The notes below the pieces were generated by a model. That model was not told the origin of the DNA, did not search any database, and saw nothing but the letters and a program-made list of their open reading frames with translations. From a virus, in the IMG/VR virus record IMGVR_UViG_3300017991_002758, positions 35,602 through 99,601 of that record: a stretch of DNA of 64,000 nt. One strand, given 5' to 3'. The stretch's first letter is position 1. Each line of letters begins with the position of its first letter. Shown in pieces: positions 8,481 through 17,312 of the stretch. The position numbers and the translations under genes were made by a program.

Positions 8481-8894
8481 ATGGTTCAATTAAAAGAACA
8501 GTTCGGCAAAGGTATTGTCACGCCATTCCAGCGAGACGGTAAAGGCGATTTTGCCAACGACTCTGGCATGCGACTCCTGAAGGACGACATTGGCGAGTTG
8601 CTTGGCATTATTGGTCCGACACCGACCAAGCCGGGTGAGCTCCCGTGGGATCCAGATAGAGGCAGCGCAATTCGCTCCTTGCGCCACCGTCGCATGCACT
8701 TGGACATGACGAAGGCCCTGGCCGAGCAATACACTGCGCGCACAGTCAGGATTTACGAGAAACGTGTGATTGTAGGACCGGCGAAGGTGACCGTGGAAGA
8801 CGACAATAAATTGCGGGTCGATTTCGGTTTTTATCCGAAGGGAACCCAAACCGGCGAGATGGAAACCGTGCCGGTCTACCCGGAGGATCTGTAA
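8481..8894 (+). CDS. Baseplate wedge protein, gp25-like
   Basis: A 137-residue protein of normal gp25/GPW length. It carries the early IVTPFQRDGKGDFANDSG, where family members bind the sheath and wedge, and the C-terminal beta region from about residue 90 (VRIYEKRVIVGPAKV...) ending in acidic residues. In contractile tails this subunit is the nucleus for sheath assembly. Its stop overlaps the start of the gpJ-like gene as TAATG, the usual gp25-J pair. No lysozyme activity is implied by this family. Confidence 0.75.
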   Translation: MVQLKEQFGKGIVTPFQRDGKGDFANDSGMRLLKDDIGELLGIIGPTPTKPGELPWDPDRGSAIRSLRHRRMHLDMTKALAEQYTARTVRIYEKRVIVGPAKVTVEDDNKLRVDFGFYPKGTQTGEMETVPVYPEDL

Positions 8895-10426
8895 TGACTC
8901 AAATTCTTCCGACTAGTTACGATTACACGGACAAAGATTTCCTTGCCATCAGGGAACGGGTTTTCGATTTAATTCGCTCAGTATTTCCCGATTGGAGCGA
9001 CGAAGCCGTTGCGAACTTCGGCAATGTGCTGGTCGAATCGTTCAGTTGGATACTAGAGGTTCTGACATTTTATCAGGATCAGCAGGCCAGGGAAGGGCGC
9101 ATCGCATTTGTACAGCTTCGGCGGAATATGATCGCTCTGGCAAAGCTGGTGGGCTACGAGCTGGCATCGGCTGAGGCCGCAACCGCCGATGTTACATTGA
9201 CCATCTCCAATGCTTCCGCACTTGTTGGCACGGTGACGCCGGCGGCGACTCCTGTTGTGGTGCAAACCCAGGAGGTAACTGATCCGATAAAAGGCGAATT
9301 GCAGGGCACCGTTTCTTTTGACCTTTCCGCCGGCGAGACTTCCAAGGATTTCACCTGGGAGCATTCACAGACTCAGACTCCGTACGTGCAGGCTTCGAAC
9401 AATCGAGCAGACCAGGAGATAAACCTCCCGTTTGGCCCATTCCTCGACCGCAGCGAGCAACCTTCAACGCCAACCCAGGGAGATTTCACGAGGGTTGATT
9501 CTTTCTTTAATAGCGGACCCACTGATTGCCATTACCGCGTACAGATTGATCAGAACGACAAGGCCACTGTCATCTTCGGCGACGGCAAGAACGGCGCAAT
9601 ACCAGTGGGAAATATCACCACCACGTACAAAACTGGTGGAGGGATCTTTGGCAATGTCGAGCCCAATTCCCTGGTGAAGGTAGTTGGGAAATTCGTCGAC
9701 TCCGTTGGCACCGAGGCGTACATCACAGCAACGAACGCCAACGCCGCAGCAGGTGGCGTTCCACGCGAGGAGGTGGACGCTGCTCGAGTAAACGTGCCGG
9801 AGTCAACCCGTGTGCTTAACAGAACCGTGGCCCGAGAGGACTTCGAGATCAATGCCAAGCGAGTAGCCGGAGTCGGCCGCGCTCTGATGCTGACGTCCAA
9901 CGAGGACACCGTCATTGGCGAGAATAGGGGCAAGTTGTTCATCGTGCCATCGACCGGCGGAGTGCCGAGCTCGGCGTTGCTCCAGGCCGTGCGCGACATC
10001 CTGACATTGCCGCCACCGGACGGTTATCCGCACACGCTGACCTTTCAACTGGAAGTATTGGCCGCGGTTTACAGGAACGTCGATGTGAACTGCACCATTT
10101 GGCTCAAGGAGGGCTACCTGCCCAGCGCGGTAAAGCAATCGATCTCCAACAACTTGGCCGACTACTTCGAGCCCATGCTCGCAAGCGGCGCGCCAAATCC
10201 CAATGTGGACTTCGGGTACTACTACAAGGATTCCGAAGGCAACCCGGCCGGCGAGATTCCCTGGTCGGACATCTTTGATATAATTCGCGATACGACCGGC
10301 GTCAGAAAGCTCGAACATACCATGCAACTGAACGGCGTAACTGACGACGTGCAGATAAACAACTGGGAATTTCCAGCGATGGGCCTGCTCACGGTAATAA
10401 ACGGCGCAACGGCCGGAGCTATTTAG
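8894..10426 (+). CDS. Baseplate wedge protein, gpJ/gp6-like
   Basis: A 510-residue protein. The start DYTDKDFLAIRERVFDLI, the W-x-D-x-x-x-x-NFG-x-x-x-x-E motif near residues 35-48 and the long beta-rich middle with RVLNRTVAREDFEINAKRVAGV near 300-322 are hallmarks of baseplate J-like proteins, which form the wedge ring controlling sheath contraction. The region 205-235 (NDKATVIFGDGKNGAIPVG) is also typical. It is overlapped by the gp25 gene upstream and followed by a TTG-start gene with a strong RBS. Confidence 0.85.
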   Translation: MTQILPTSYDYTDKDFLAIRERVFDLIRSVFPDWSDEAVANFGNVLVESFSWILEVLTFYQDQQAREGRIAFVQLRRNMIALAKLVGYELASAEAATADVTLTISNASALVGTVTPAATPVVVQTQEVTDPIKGELQGTVSFDLSAGETSKDFTWEHSQTQTPYVQASNNRADQEINLPFGPFLDRSEQPSTPTQGDFTRVDSFFNSGPTDCHYRVQIDQNDKATVIFGDGKNGAIPVGNITTTYKTGGGIFGNVEPNSLVKVVGKFVDSVGTEAYITATNANAAAGGVPREEVDAARVNVPESTRVLNRTVAREDFEINAKRVAGVGRALMLTSNEDTVIGENRGKLFIVPSTGGVPSSALLQAVRDILTLPPPDGYPHTLTFQLEVLAAVYRNVDVNCTIWLKEGYLPSAVKQSISNNLADYFEPMLASGAPNPNVDFGYYYKDSEGNPAGEIPWSDIFDIIRDTTGVRKLEHTMQLNGVTDDVQINNWEFPAMGLLTVINGATAGAI

Positions 10427-10435
10427 GAGGCAGCC

Positions 10436-13400
10436 TTGGCGAAGGCGTACAACAAATGGGACCCGGGAGCCAATGCGAGCCTGGTAATCCCTCCATCGGA
10501 AGGACCGCTGGTAATAAGCGGTGGCGATTCGCGCTGGCCTCTGTTGGTTCGCAATGAAATCGAACCGGCGCTTTATCGCAACGATGATTGGATTGGATTC
10601 CAGCAGGAGCTTCTCTTCGAGGATGGCGCGGCGCCGGCGACAGGCGCAAGGGTCAGGGGATTCCAATACATGCCGGCCAATGTCTCCTTCACATGGTTAG
10701 ATCCCGTCAATGGCGAGCCCAGGCCGGACGATTCCGCTGACGGTTGGTGGAGTCGCTTTTACCGATATGTGAACATGGGCTTTAGGATGCCATTGCGCGG
10801 CCTGATAGGTTCCGTTGTCGACGGCGTGCTGAACGTGGACTTCCAGGTGAAATGGGGAGATCCCGTGACACGGGCAGTGGCCGCTACTCGAGGAGCATGG
10901 ACCGGAGCGTTGCTTGCGGTATTGAATGGCGAGTCGGCCGAGGCGGATTTCCTTGCCTATGCATTGCATGGAAAACGCCAAGGCGATGCCTCGTGGGAGC
11001 ACAGGGGAAGTCTGGTGGATGCGCCAATAGCAGGGTACACGCCGGCGACAGTTACCGACACTCCCTGGGATGGAGTTTCTGAGGGCCAAGTTCGAGTGCT
11101 CATAACTGGCGGACCTTCGACATGGGAAGTGAAGACGCAATACTGGGATACTGGCATACCGGACTGGAAAGATCTTTCCAGTAATGTGGTCGATCTCAAG
11201 CAATACGCTGTTCCCGGCCATGAAGATCTGTTCGCTCTCATGGGATTTTTATTTCACGGGGCAACGAAAGTTTTCCCCGGCTCAATGCCGGCAGATCCTC
11301 CTGTGCAGGACACGTACTTTCAGGAGGTTTCTATTTCGCAATTCACGCCGTTCGTGCTCGACGTCGCCGATTGGTCGCTGCGTGAGCGCCAAGAGAAACT
11401 GTGGCAACCGGATTGGTGGCTGGCTCCGCTGGAAACCAAGACGCCGGCGCTCGACATCATCACCTGGCCCGAGGGATCTGAAAAAGGGCCAACGACTCTG
11501 CGCGAATTCGACACCGACGAAGAGCTATGGGGAGTGCGCTGTGCACCAACCACGGAATTGCTGATGACTTCCATTCACGAGCGCAAATTCCTGGCCGAGG
11601 AAAACACCGAATGGAAGTATATGATCCCAACCTGGCTTGCCGACAACGAAGCTCCCAATGGAGCCGATCTGCCATTCGCCTATGTTGGGCGCTACAAGTT
11701 GAGCGACCTGGCGTCATGGACAGGCGAGCGCACGCTGGCTTCGTTTGGGTATGCCGGGTGGCGAGCAACGCCGGCGGCGACCGAGGCCGGCCTGGGCTTG
11801 ACGTGGCGGCCGGACAATGGCGGAGAGCTCGTCTTGCGGTATTGGGATTGGTCTGCTCCGGATTGGTTGACACTCGTAGCCCCATTAAAGGCTGAGGACT
11901 ACGACGGCCGCATGGTCAGCATTGGCTTCGCCTGGAGCGGTTCACCACCTGTTCCGACGGAAGAACTGATACTGCCGCGCCAGCAGTTGAGAATCGTTGT
12001 CGATGGAATAACGGTAGCGACCGCAGACGATTGCGTCGTGTGTTTCACTGGAGGCTGGTACTCATCCATAGGATCTGGTGACACTTCGGCGCGCGAAACC
12101 TTTGAAGGTCTGTGGTTTGGCGGAGTAACTTTCATTGAACAGGTAACTGACACCGATCTGTTGAATGCGTTCGACACCGACGACGAAACGGTATTTGATA
12201 ACCCGTCTTTTGAGGTGGCAGATCCCGGCGGCCGGCCCGGTGAAGCGGACAAGTGGACATGGAATTCATTTCAATCGCAGGGAGGCTGGGCTGATTTCAG
12301 CGCATACCGCCAGGATCTCGCGCCATACAGATATGGCCGCGAAGGTTTCGAGGGTGGCTGGCTCGTTGGGTATTCATGGGAATACGCCGATGAAACAGCA
12401 CGGTTGGCGGCAACGGGATTCACTGAAGACGACGTTGGGCGAATGGCCTGGCAAGTTGACATCAACAAGAACTTCATCTTAACGAATTACTCGCCAATCA
12501 CATGGGTAGAATCCGAGGCCGGCGAGAACCAGGGTGCGGTTTTCAATCTCGAAGACGCCGAAATATCGGCCGGAGTATTCAACGCAGGCATACCCAACTT
12601 CGAGAGTACGATGGAGATCTTCGCCATTTGGGGTCGCACCTGGGATGCAATGACCTGGAGCGGCGCTCCGTGGTTGGATTCGTACAATCTAATCGCTCCG
12701 TGCAATGACGTCCTCGGCCCATACTCTGGGCCCACTGGCTTCGATGGCTGGTACGATTACCTGTACGCTACCAACGATGATCCGCTGTGCGTTGAATCGT
12801 TCGACGAGGCATGGGGTAACGATCCACTCTCGACCGCCGGCGGACAGACTTGGATTCCCGTAACGGCACCAGGCGCGAAGTTGAGCGGCACGGCCATCAA
12901 CTTTCCCCTGGAGATCGCTCCGAATAAAAACAAACTGGTTCTAACTTCGGATCTTTTTGGCGCTGTTTTCTTTTCCTTACCCACCCTGGAATATGCCGAC
13001 ATCGCTTCGTTGGTCAGCGATTTGAATGCCGAGCTTTCAACGCATATCCCGGTCGCGGCTGGCTTGACTTTTGGTTATTGGCAAAAGAACGGCGAACAGG
13101 GATTGACCTTCGGGTGGGATGGCGCAACCTTCAGTGCGCTGTGGGTTGCTTTCGCGGTGCTGGAATCAGAGGCTACAACCGATCTCAGAGAACCGCTTGG
13201 ACTTTCATCGTTCAGTCCGGGTGGCAATTATACCGGCGTTGGAATACCTGTTTGGTCTTACCCTTCGCCACCGTCAGGCATTGATCCTGACGACCGAGTA
13301 CTGATGGACTCCTGGTCATACATGGAATTTTTCATAACCGTGGATTCAGTGCTCGGAATAATTCCCATTGAGTACAGCATGGTAGGGGCGGTATTCGATA

Positions 13401-13582
13401 CTGCCGTTCCCGATCCTACATTGCTCGAGCGTTTCACATTGCAAGGCTGGGTATCACCATCGGCACAATGGGCCGACGATCTGTCCGCGCTTTCAATTAC
13501 GCCGGCGATGTTCGACTTGGGAATTAAATCAATAGAGATGTTCGACGCTGCGAACTGGCCCGACGAGCCGTTCCCGGCATAG
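10436..13582 (+). CDS. Large baseplate/adhesin-like structural protein of unknown family
   Basis: A 1,048-residue protein with a TTG start (10436) behind TTTAGGAGG. It is beta-rich, acidic and Trp-rich, which suits carbohydrate-binding or adhesin folds, but no domain is certain. Near residue 648 it contains YADETARLAATGF followed by EDDVG, a motif shared with the gpI-like protein at 17313 (near residue 240). It sits directly after the gpJ-like gene, where some phages place host-contact components. Structural role is inferred from position and composition. Confidence 0.6.
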   Translation: MAKAYNKWDPGANASLVIPPSEGPLVISGGDSRWPLLVRNEIEPALYRNDDWIGFQQELLFEDGAAPATGARVRGFQYMPANVSFTWLDPVNGEPRPDDSADGWWSRFYRYVNMGFRMPLRGLIGSVVDGVLNVDFQVKWGDPVTRAVAATRGAWTGALLAVLNGESAEADFLAYALHGKRQGDASWEHRGSLVDAPIAGYTPATVTDTPWDGVSEGQVRVLITGGPSTWEVKTQYWDTGIPDWKDLSSNVVDLKQYAVPGHEDLFALMGFLFHGATKVFPGSMPADPPVQDTYFQEVSISQFTPFVLDVADWSLRERQEKLWQPDWWLAPLETKTPALDIITWPEGSEKGPTTLREFDTDEELWGVRCAPTTELLMTSIHERKFLAEENTEWKYMIPTWLADNEAPNGADLPFAYVGRYKLSDLASWTGERTLASFGYAGWRATPAATEAGLGLTWRPDNGGELVLRYWDWSAPDWLTLVAPLKAEDYDGRMVSIGFAWSGSPPVPTEELILPRQQLRIVVDGITVATADDCVVCFTGGWYSSIGSGDTSARETFEGLWFGGVTFIEQVTDTDLLNAFDTDDETVFDNPSFEVADPGGRPGEADKWTWNSFQSQGGWADFSAYRQDLAPYRYGREGFEGGWLVGYSWEYADETARLAATGFTEDDVGRMAWQVDINKNFILTNYSPITWVESEAGENQGAVFNLEDAEISAGVFNAGIPNFESTMEIFAIWGRTWDAMTWSGAPWLDSYNLIAPCNDVLGPYSGPTGFDGWYDYLYATNDDPLCVESFDEAWGNDPLSTAGGQTWIPVTAPGAKLSGTAINFPLEIAPNKNKLVLTSDLFGAVFFSLPTLEYADIASLVSDLNAELSTHIPVAAGLTFGYWQKNGEQGLTFGWDGATFSALWVAFAVLESEATTDLREPLGLSSFSPGGNYTGVGIPVWSYPSPPSGIDPDDRVLMDSWSYMEFFITVDSVLGIIPIEYSMVGAVFDTAVPDPTLLERFTLQGWVSPSAQWADDLSALSITPAMFDLGIKSIEMFDAANWPDEPFPA

Positions 13583-13591
13583 GAGGATCAT

Positions 13592-14347
13592 ATGGGTCAA
13601 CTTGATTGGAAAGATATAGGCGGTGCATTGAACGAAGCGAGCCTGGCCCGAGGAGTGACCAACGGCATAGACCGGCCACCTTCGGCAATCACCAATGACT
13701 TTGTCTTCGGCTATAATTCGCTGGACGGCACGGTCACTGGCGCGCACGGAAAGTACGTTGACCTCGCCGGCTTCACGCCCACGGGTTCATTACTTTCCGA
13801 TCCTGACGGCGGAGGATCGATCCGTGGTTGCGTGAAACGGGTTTCCTCGCCGAACAATACCGGCATGAGTCCCATGCTGTTCTTCTGTGCCCAGGGAGCT
13901 CCAGTTTCGGCCAACGATTACTGCTACATTCTCGGTCTTTCCGACGCCGATCCGTATGAGATCGTGCTCGCGAAGGCACAGTTGGTGAGCGGCCTGGTTG
14001 CCGATGCGGAGAACGTAACGATCCTGGCCAGGTCTTCGAGCCAATATGCCATGGGTGATGGCCTGTGGCATCACCTGAGATTGGATGCCATCGTTGAGCC
14101 CAACGGCGACGTTCTTCTCAAGTGCTACGAGAACAACCTGACCACGCATCCAATTGGCACGCCTGGAGGACCGGATTGGCAGAACATCCCGGGTTTTCCT
14201 TCGGGAGGCGTGGTGGACGACGTGCTTCAGATCCTGACGAGCTCGCCTCCATTGTGGGGTGGGTACGCCGGCTTCGCATTTCAGGTTGCGGAATCGCTGA
14301 ATAGGCGCGGAGCCTTCGATGCAATAGAGGTTTACAGGGTAACCTAA
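13592..14347 (+). CDS. Probable concanavalin-like (LamG-type) tail protein
   Basis: A 251-residue beta-rich protein starting behind AGGAGGATCAT. Features reminiscent of jelly-roll lectin domains are GDGLWHHLRLDAIVEPNGDVLLKCY near residues 150-175 and a final GYAGFAFQVAESLNRRGAFDAIEVY, which resembles the closing strand of LamG-like folds. Its stop overlaps the next start (TAATG), and that neighbour also looks lectin-like. A role in surface sugar recognition is plausible; the assignment is by pattern only. Confidence 0.5.
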   Translation: MGQLDWKDIGGALNEASLARGVTNGIDRPPSAITNDFVFGYNSLDGTVTGAHGKYVDLAGFTPTGSLLSDPDGGGSIRGCVKRVSSPNNTGMSPMLFFCAQGAPVSANDYCYILGLSDADPYEIVLAKAQLVSGLVADAENVTILARSSSQYAMGDGLWHHLRLDAIVEPNGDVLLKCYENNLTTHPIGTPGGPDWQNIPGFPSGGVVDDVLQILTSSPPLWGGYAGFAFQVAESLNRRGAFDAIEVYRVT

Positions 14348-15486
14348 TGAAAACGACTTGGCTTGACAGACTGCGTGGTGAGGGCCAGGGACGCACGATC
14401 CCAAATGGGTTCGTTGCGCCAGATGGCCAGCACGTGTTCGTATTGGGCGGCGACGGAGTACTCGAGTCGGCAATTCTCACAGGAGGAGATTACACAGAAG
14501 TCAAGCAAGTCGTGGACCTCACCAATTGGGATCTGGTTGCGGCGACCATGAATACAATCGGCAAGGTCATGGGCCAGGCCCAAGCCCAACCCGGTCTGCT
14601 CGTCTACCATACTCCGCTCTGGCATTTTAATTACAATATCGGAACTGCGCTCGAGCGCAATTTGATCGACGGAGCCTTCGACCTGGAAAACCAGGGCAAC
14701 ATGGAAGTTGATAACGAAGATTACTCACCAGTTCTGACGCGCTGCAGAAAGATTCCAGTTGGGAGCACGACGGCCTATATGCTGGGAGAGAATACTCCGC
14801 AATGGTGTTCGCTGACCTGGCTTGACCACTACACTTTTCAAATGTGGCTGAACTTCGATGCCGAATCGCACGCTGCTTCGTGGGGAATAAACCCGACATT
14901 ATTCAAATGCGTCGACGGCGTTCCTCAGGGAATCGACATCAGTCTGGAAGGTGTCGTTGGGCCTCCCAATAAATGGCGCGTAAAAGTGACACATCACGAA
15001 GGAGGCGGATCTGCCTCTGCGCTGTTCACTCCATTTGTGTTCGAGACTCCGAATAGGGGATGGACGCTGATCACTATTTGCTTCGATTGGACTTTACCAA
15101 TAGCACAGCGCATCAGGATGTACATCGATAATAATCTCGGCCCTTATTGGCCGGTAGTAAATATGACCAGAGTACCAAAGCAACCAGCGGTGGGAACACC
15201 AGTGGAAGTGGCCCATCCCGATCTGTGGGGCATGTTCGATGAGATGCTATTGATCCCGCACATGCTGTCGTACAGCGAGATGCTGGACACGTACGATGCT
15301 GCAACCATTATGCCGACGCCTGTCGACTACGAGTGGCTGATGCAGATCCGTGTCAATGGCGAAGTTTATGGAGAGCGCGTCGTCAGGCCTGGCGAGGAGC
15401 GGCGCTGGACGGATTTCAAGGCGCCTGTGCGTCATATAAATGGAGAGGCTGAGGTGGCGTTCAGATTAACGCTACAGGAGATTTGA
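14347..15486 (+). CDS. Probable LamG-domain tail protein
   Basis: A 379-residue protein. Around residues 155-310 it shows LamG features: FQMWLNFDAESH, then GWTLITICFDWTLPIAQRIR, YIDNNLGPYW and DLWGMFDEMLLIPHMLSYSE, equivalent to the family's W-x-H-V-A...Y-x-D-G...ID-E-V-R-I-x-N-R-x-L-S-x-x-E pattern. Such domains usually bind glycans. It overlaps the upstream gene by one base and is 1 base from the next, so the set is likely co-translated. Function as an adhesin is inference. Confidence 0.55.
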   Translation: MKTTWLDRLRGEGQGRTIPNGFVAPDGQHVFVLGGDGVLESAILTGGDYTEVKQVVDLTNWDLVAATMNTIGKVMGQAQAQPGLLVYHTPLWHFNYNIGTALERNLIDGAFDLENQGNMEVDNEDYSPVLTRCRKIPVGSTTAYMLGENTPQWCSLTWLDHYTFQMWLNFDAESHAASWGINPTLFKCVDGVPQGIDISLEGVVGPPNKWRVKVTHHEGGGSASALFTPFVFETPNRGWTLITICFDWTLPIAQRIRMYIDNNLGPYWPVVNMTRVPKQPAVGTPVEVAHPDLWGMFDEMLLIPHMLSYSEMLDTYDAATIMPTPVDYEWLMQIRVNGEVYGERVVRPGEERRWTDFKAPVRHINGEAEVAFRLTLQEI

Positions 15487-15487
15487 A

Positions 15488-15943
15488 ATGTCGGATACAC
15501 CTTTAAAAACGACCCGGCTCGAAATTCCATACCCACCAGAAAATGGCGAGGATTGGTGGACTATAGAGAACGCCGCCGGCGGTCGCATGGACATGCTCGA
15601 CAAATGCATCTATGCCGCAATGGAAAATCCCAATTTGTGGGTGACGCAAAGCGGATATTGGACCTATTCCGGAGGAGAATTCACGGTCCAGGCTGGGCCA
15701 GTGACGGTTAACTCTCCTGCTGGCGGCACAATAGTTTTCGAGGACGAGCTCTCGGTCACAGTAGAGGATGGCGATTACGTTTATTTTGAAGTTCCCCAGC
15801 GGCCGGTTGCGAGTACTGGGCTAACTGGCGTACTTGGTGCGTCGTCTACTTATTTGGAACGGCCCGATAGATGTCTAATAGGACATCGCCGCGGTAGCAA
15901 TTTTGATTGGCTACATCCGCACATGCGCATCAACGCACTTTAG
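15488..15943 (+). CDS. Small structural protein, unrecognised
   Basis: A 151-residue protein with an N-terminal PYPPENGEDWWTIENAAGGRMDMLDKCIYA and a beta-rich C-terminal half. The N-terminal phrase resembles short linker segments found in phage fibre and baseplate proteins. It is embedded between lectin-like and fibre-like genes with an 8-base spacing to the next RBS-preceded gene. No specific family is recognised. Confidence 0.6.
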   Translation: MSDTPLKTTRLEIPYPPENGEDWWTIENAAGGRMDMLDKCIYAAMENPNLWVTQSGYWTYSGGEFTVQAGPVTVNSPAGGTIVFEDELSVTVEDGDYVYFEVPQRPVASTGLTGVLGASSTYLERPDRCLIGHRRGSNFDWLHPHMRINAL

Positions 15944-15952
15944 GAGGACGAT

Positions 15953-17302
15953 ATGGCAACAATGCCCAAAACAGGACTGAGGACGCCGGCGGAATATACC
16001 GATCCGTTTATGCCCCAATTCGATGACGAGTTTGCCACCGACCTCGATAATTGGATTGATGCCAATGCCGCGGATCTCAAGCAGGTTCTGAGGGCCGATT
16101 CCTACGATCAACTCCCGTGGTACGACCAACAGTCCGGCAAGGTGAAATGGGGTGAATTCACAATAGGTTCGCCCAGGTATGCCAATGTAATGACGGTGGC
16201 CGCGGCTGGCGAAGCGGCAATGACCGGCGACAAGGTGCTGTACGTTGATGTGCCTTCGACCAGACCCTACGGAGGAACAGTGGTGCCAGCCGTTGGTACG
16301 CTGCCGCAGAACGGTCGCGACCGGGTAATCATAGGAGTGCTTCTTGGCGGTGAAAAATTCCATTTAATTGGCCGCGTTCAGCAGGATCTTCTTGGATATG
16401 GCCCAGGCCCGGCCATGGTAATACACATTGACAACAGCACTACTACTCTAAGGCATTCCGAAAGTGGACGATTGTTCATAGTGGATGAGGGCAAGACATT
16501 GACATTGCCCGATCCGACCAGCAGAAAGCAAAGCTACTTCATAAAATGCAACGGAACCCCAGCCCAATACTGCATTCTTGCCGGCGGCCTTGGCACGCTT
16601 GGCTTCCTAGGTCCGCATGAAGAATCGTATGGGGCTTTCAATAGCTCGATCAGAGTATTTGGTGGCGGAGGCCTACTGAGGGTTGTTGCCCACGAGCCGG
16701 TACCAGGCAGTGGTGATTGGGGGTGGCTTGTGCGCGGGGAAACCGCACACTACTCCAATGATTCGACACCAACTGAAGAATGGTTTCTCAGTGGATTATC
16801 TACCTCTTCCACTCATTATTCAGTTGGATCCACGCCACCAGCTTCGCCGTCTACGGGTTCGCTGTGGTTCAATACTGCGGCTAACTGGAACATTCTGATG
16901 TACTGGGATACCGCGCGAAGCAAATGGCTGTCGGTGGAAACCGAGATCTTATCCTGGGCTCACGACTCGGCCGATGGTAATGCGCTGTCCGGGTTCGGCA
17001 TCTCCGTGGCCGGCATTGGAACGGGATACCTCGTCGACCGTGACGCATGCATAGTCGAGGCCGCAGCCAGGGGCAGAGGTGGCAACCTTACGAAAGCATT
17101 TCGGCTGGACAAGGACAATGCAGGTACGCCAGTAAACCTTCACTCCTTCAGCTTGGCGGCTGGAGTGTACAAAGCCAAAGGCCTGGACATCGATCTGGCG
17201 GAGGACGACGACATTTGGGCATATGCCGCAGCAGCCGGCGCCGCAGCCGAGGACGTGACCGTGAGCTACACAATTCGCAGAAGGGTAACGCCGACCCCAT
17301 AG
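15953..17302 (+). CDS. Fibre-like structural protein
   Basis: A 449-residue protein starting behind AGGAGGACGAT. The N-terminal part (about 1-60) has PFMPQFDDEFATDLDNWIDANAADL, resembling attachment segments. Around residues 290-325, STHYSVGSTPPASPSTGSLWFNTA leads to MYWDTARSKWLSVET, a pattern found in many tail fibre and appendage proteins. The end is a small beta domain. A peripheral tail or fibre role is likely; the exact family is unknown. Confidence 0.55.
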   Translation: MATMPKTGLRTPAEYTDPFMPQFDDEFATDLDNWIDANAADLKQVLRADSYDQLPWYDQQSGKVKWGEFTIGSPRYANVMTVAAAGEAAMTGDKVLYVDVPSTRPYGGTVVPAVGTLPQNGRDRVIIGVLLGGEKFHLIGRVQQDLLGYGPGPAMVIHIDNSTTTLRHSESGRLFIVDEGKTLTLPDPTSRKQSYFIKCNGTPAQYCILAGGLGTLGFLGPHEESYGAFNSSIRVFGGGGLLRVVAHEPVPGSGDWGWLVRGETAHYSNDSTPTEEWFLSGLSTSSTHYSVGSTPPASPSTGSLWFNTAANWNILMYWDTARSKWLSVETEILSWAHDSADGNALSGFGISVAGIGTGYLVDRDACIVEAAARGRGGNLTKAFRLDKDNAGTPVNLHSFSLAAGVYKAKGLDIDLAEDDDIWAYAAAAGAAAEDVTVSYTIRRRVTPTP

Positions 17303-17312
17303 GAGGTGACAC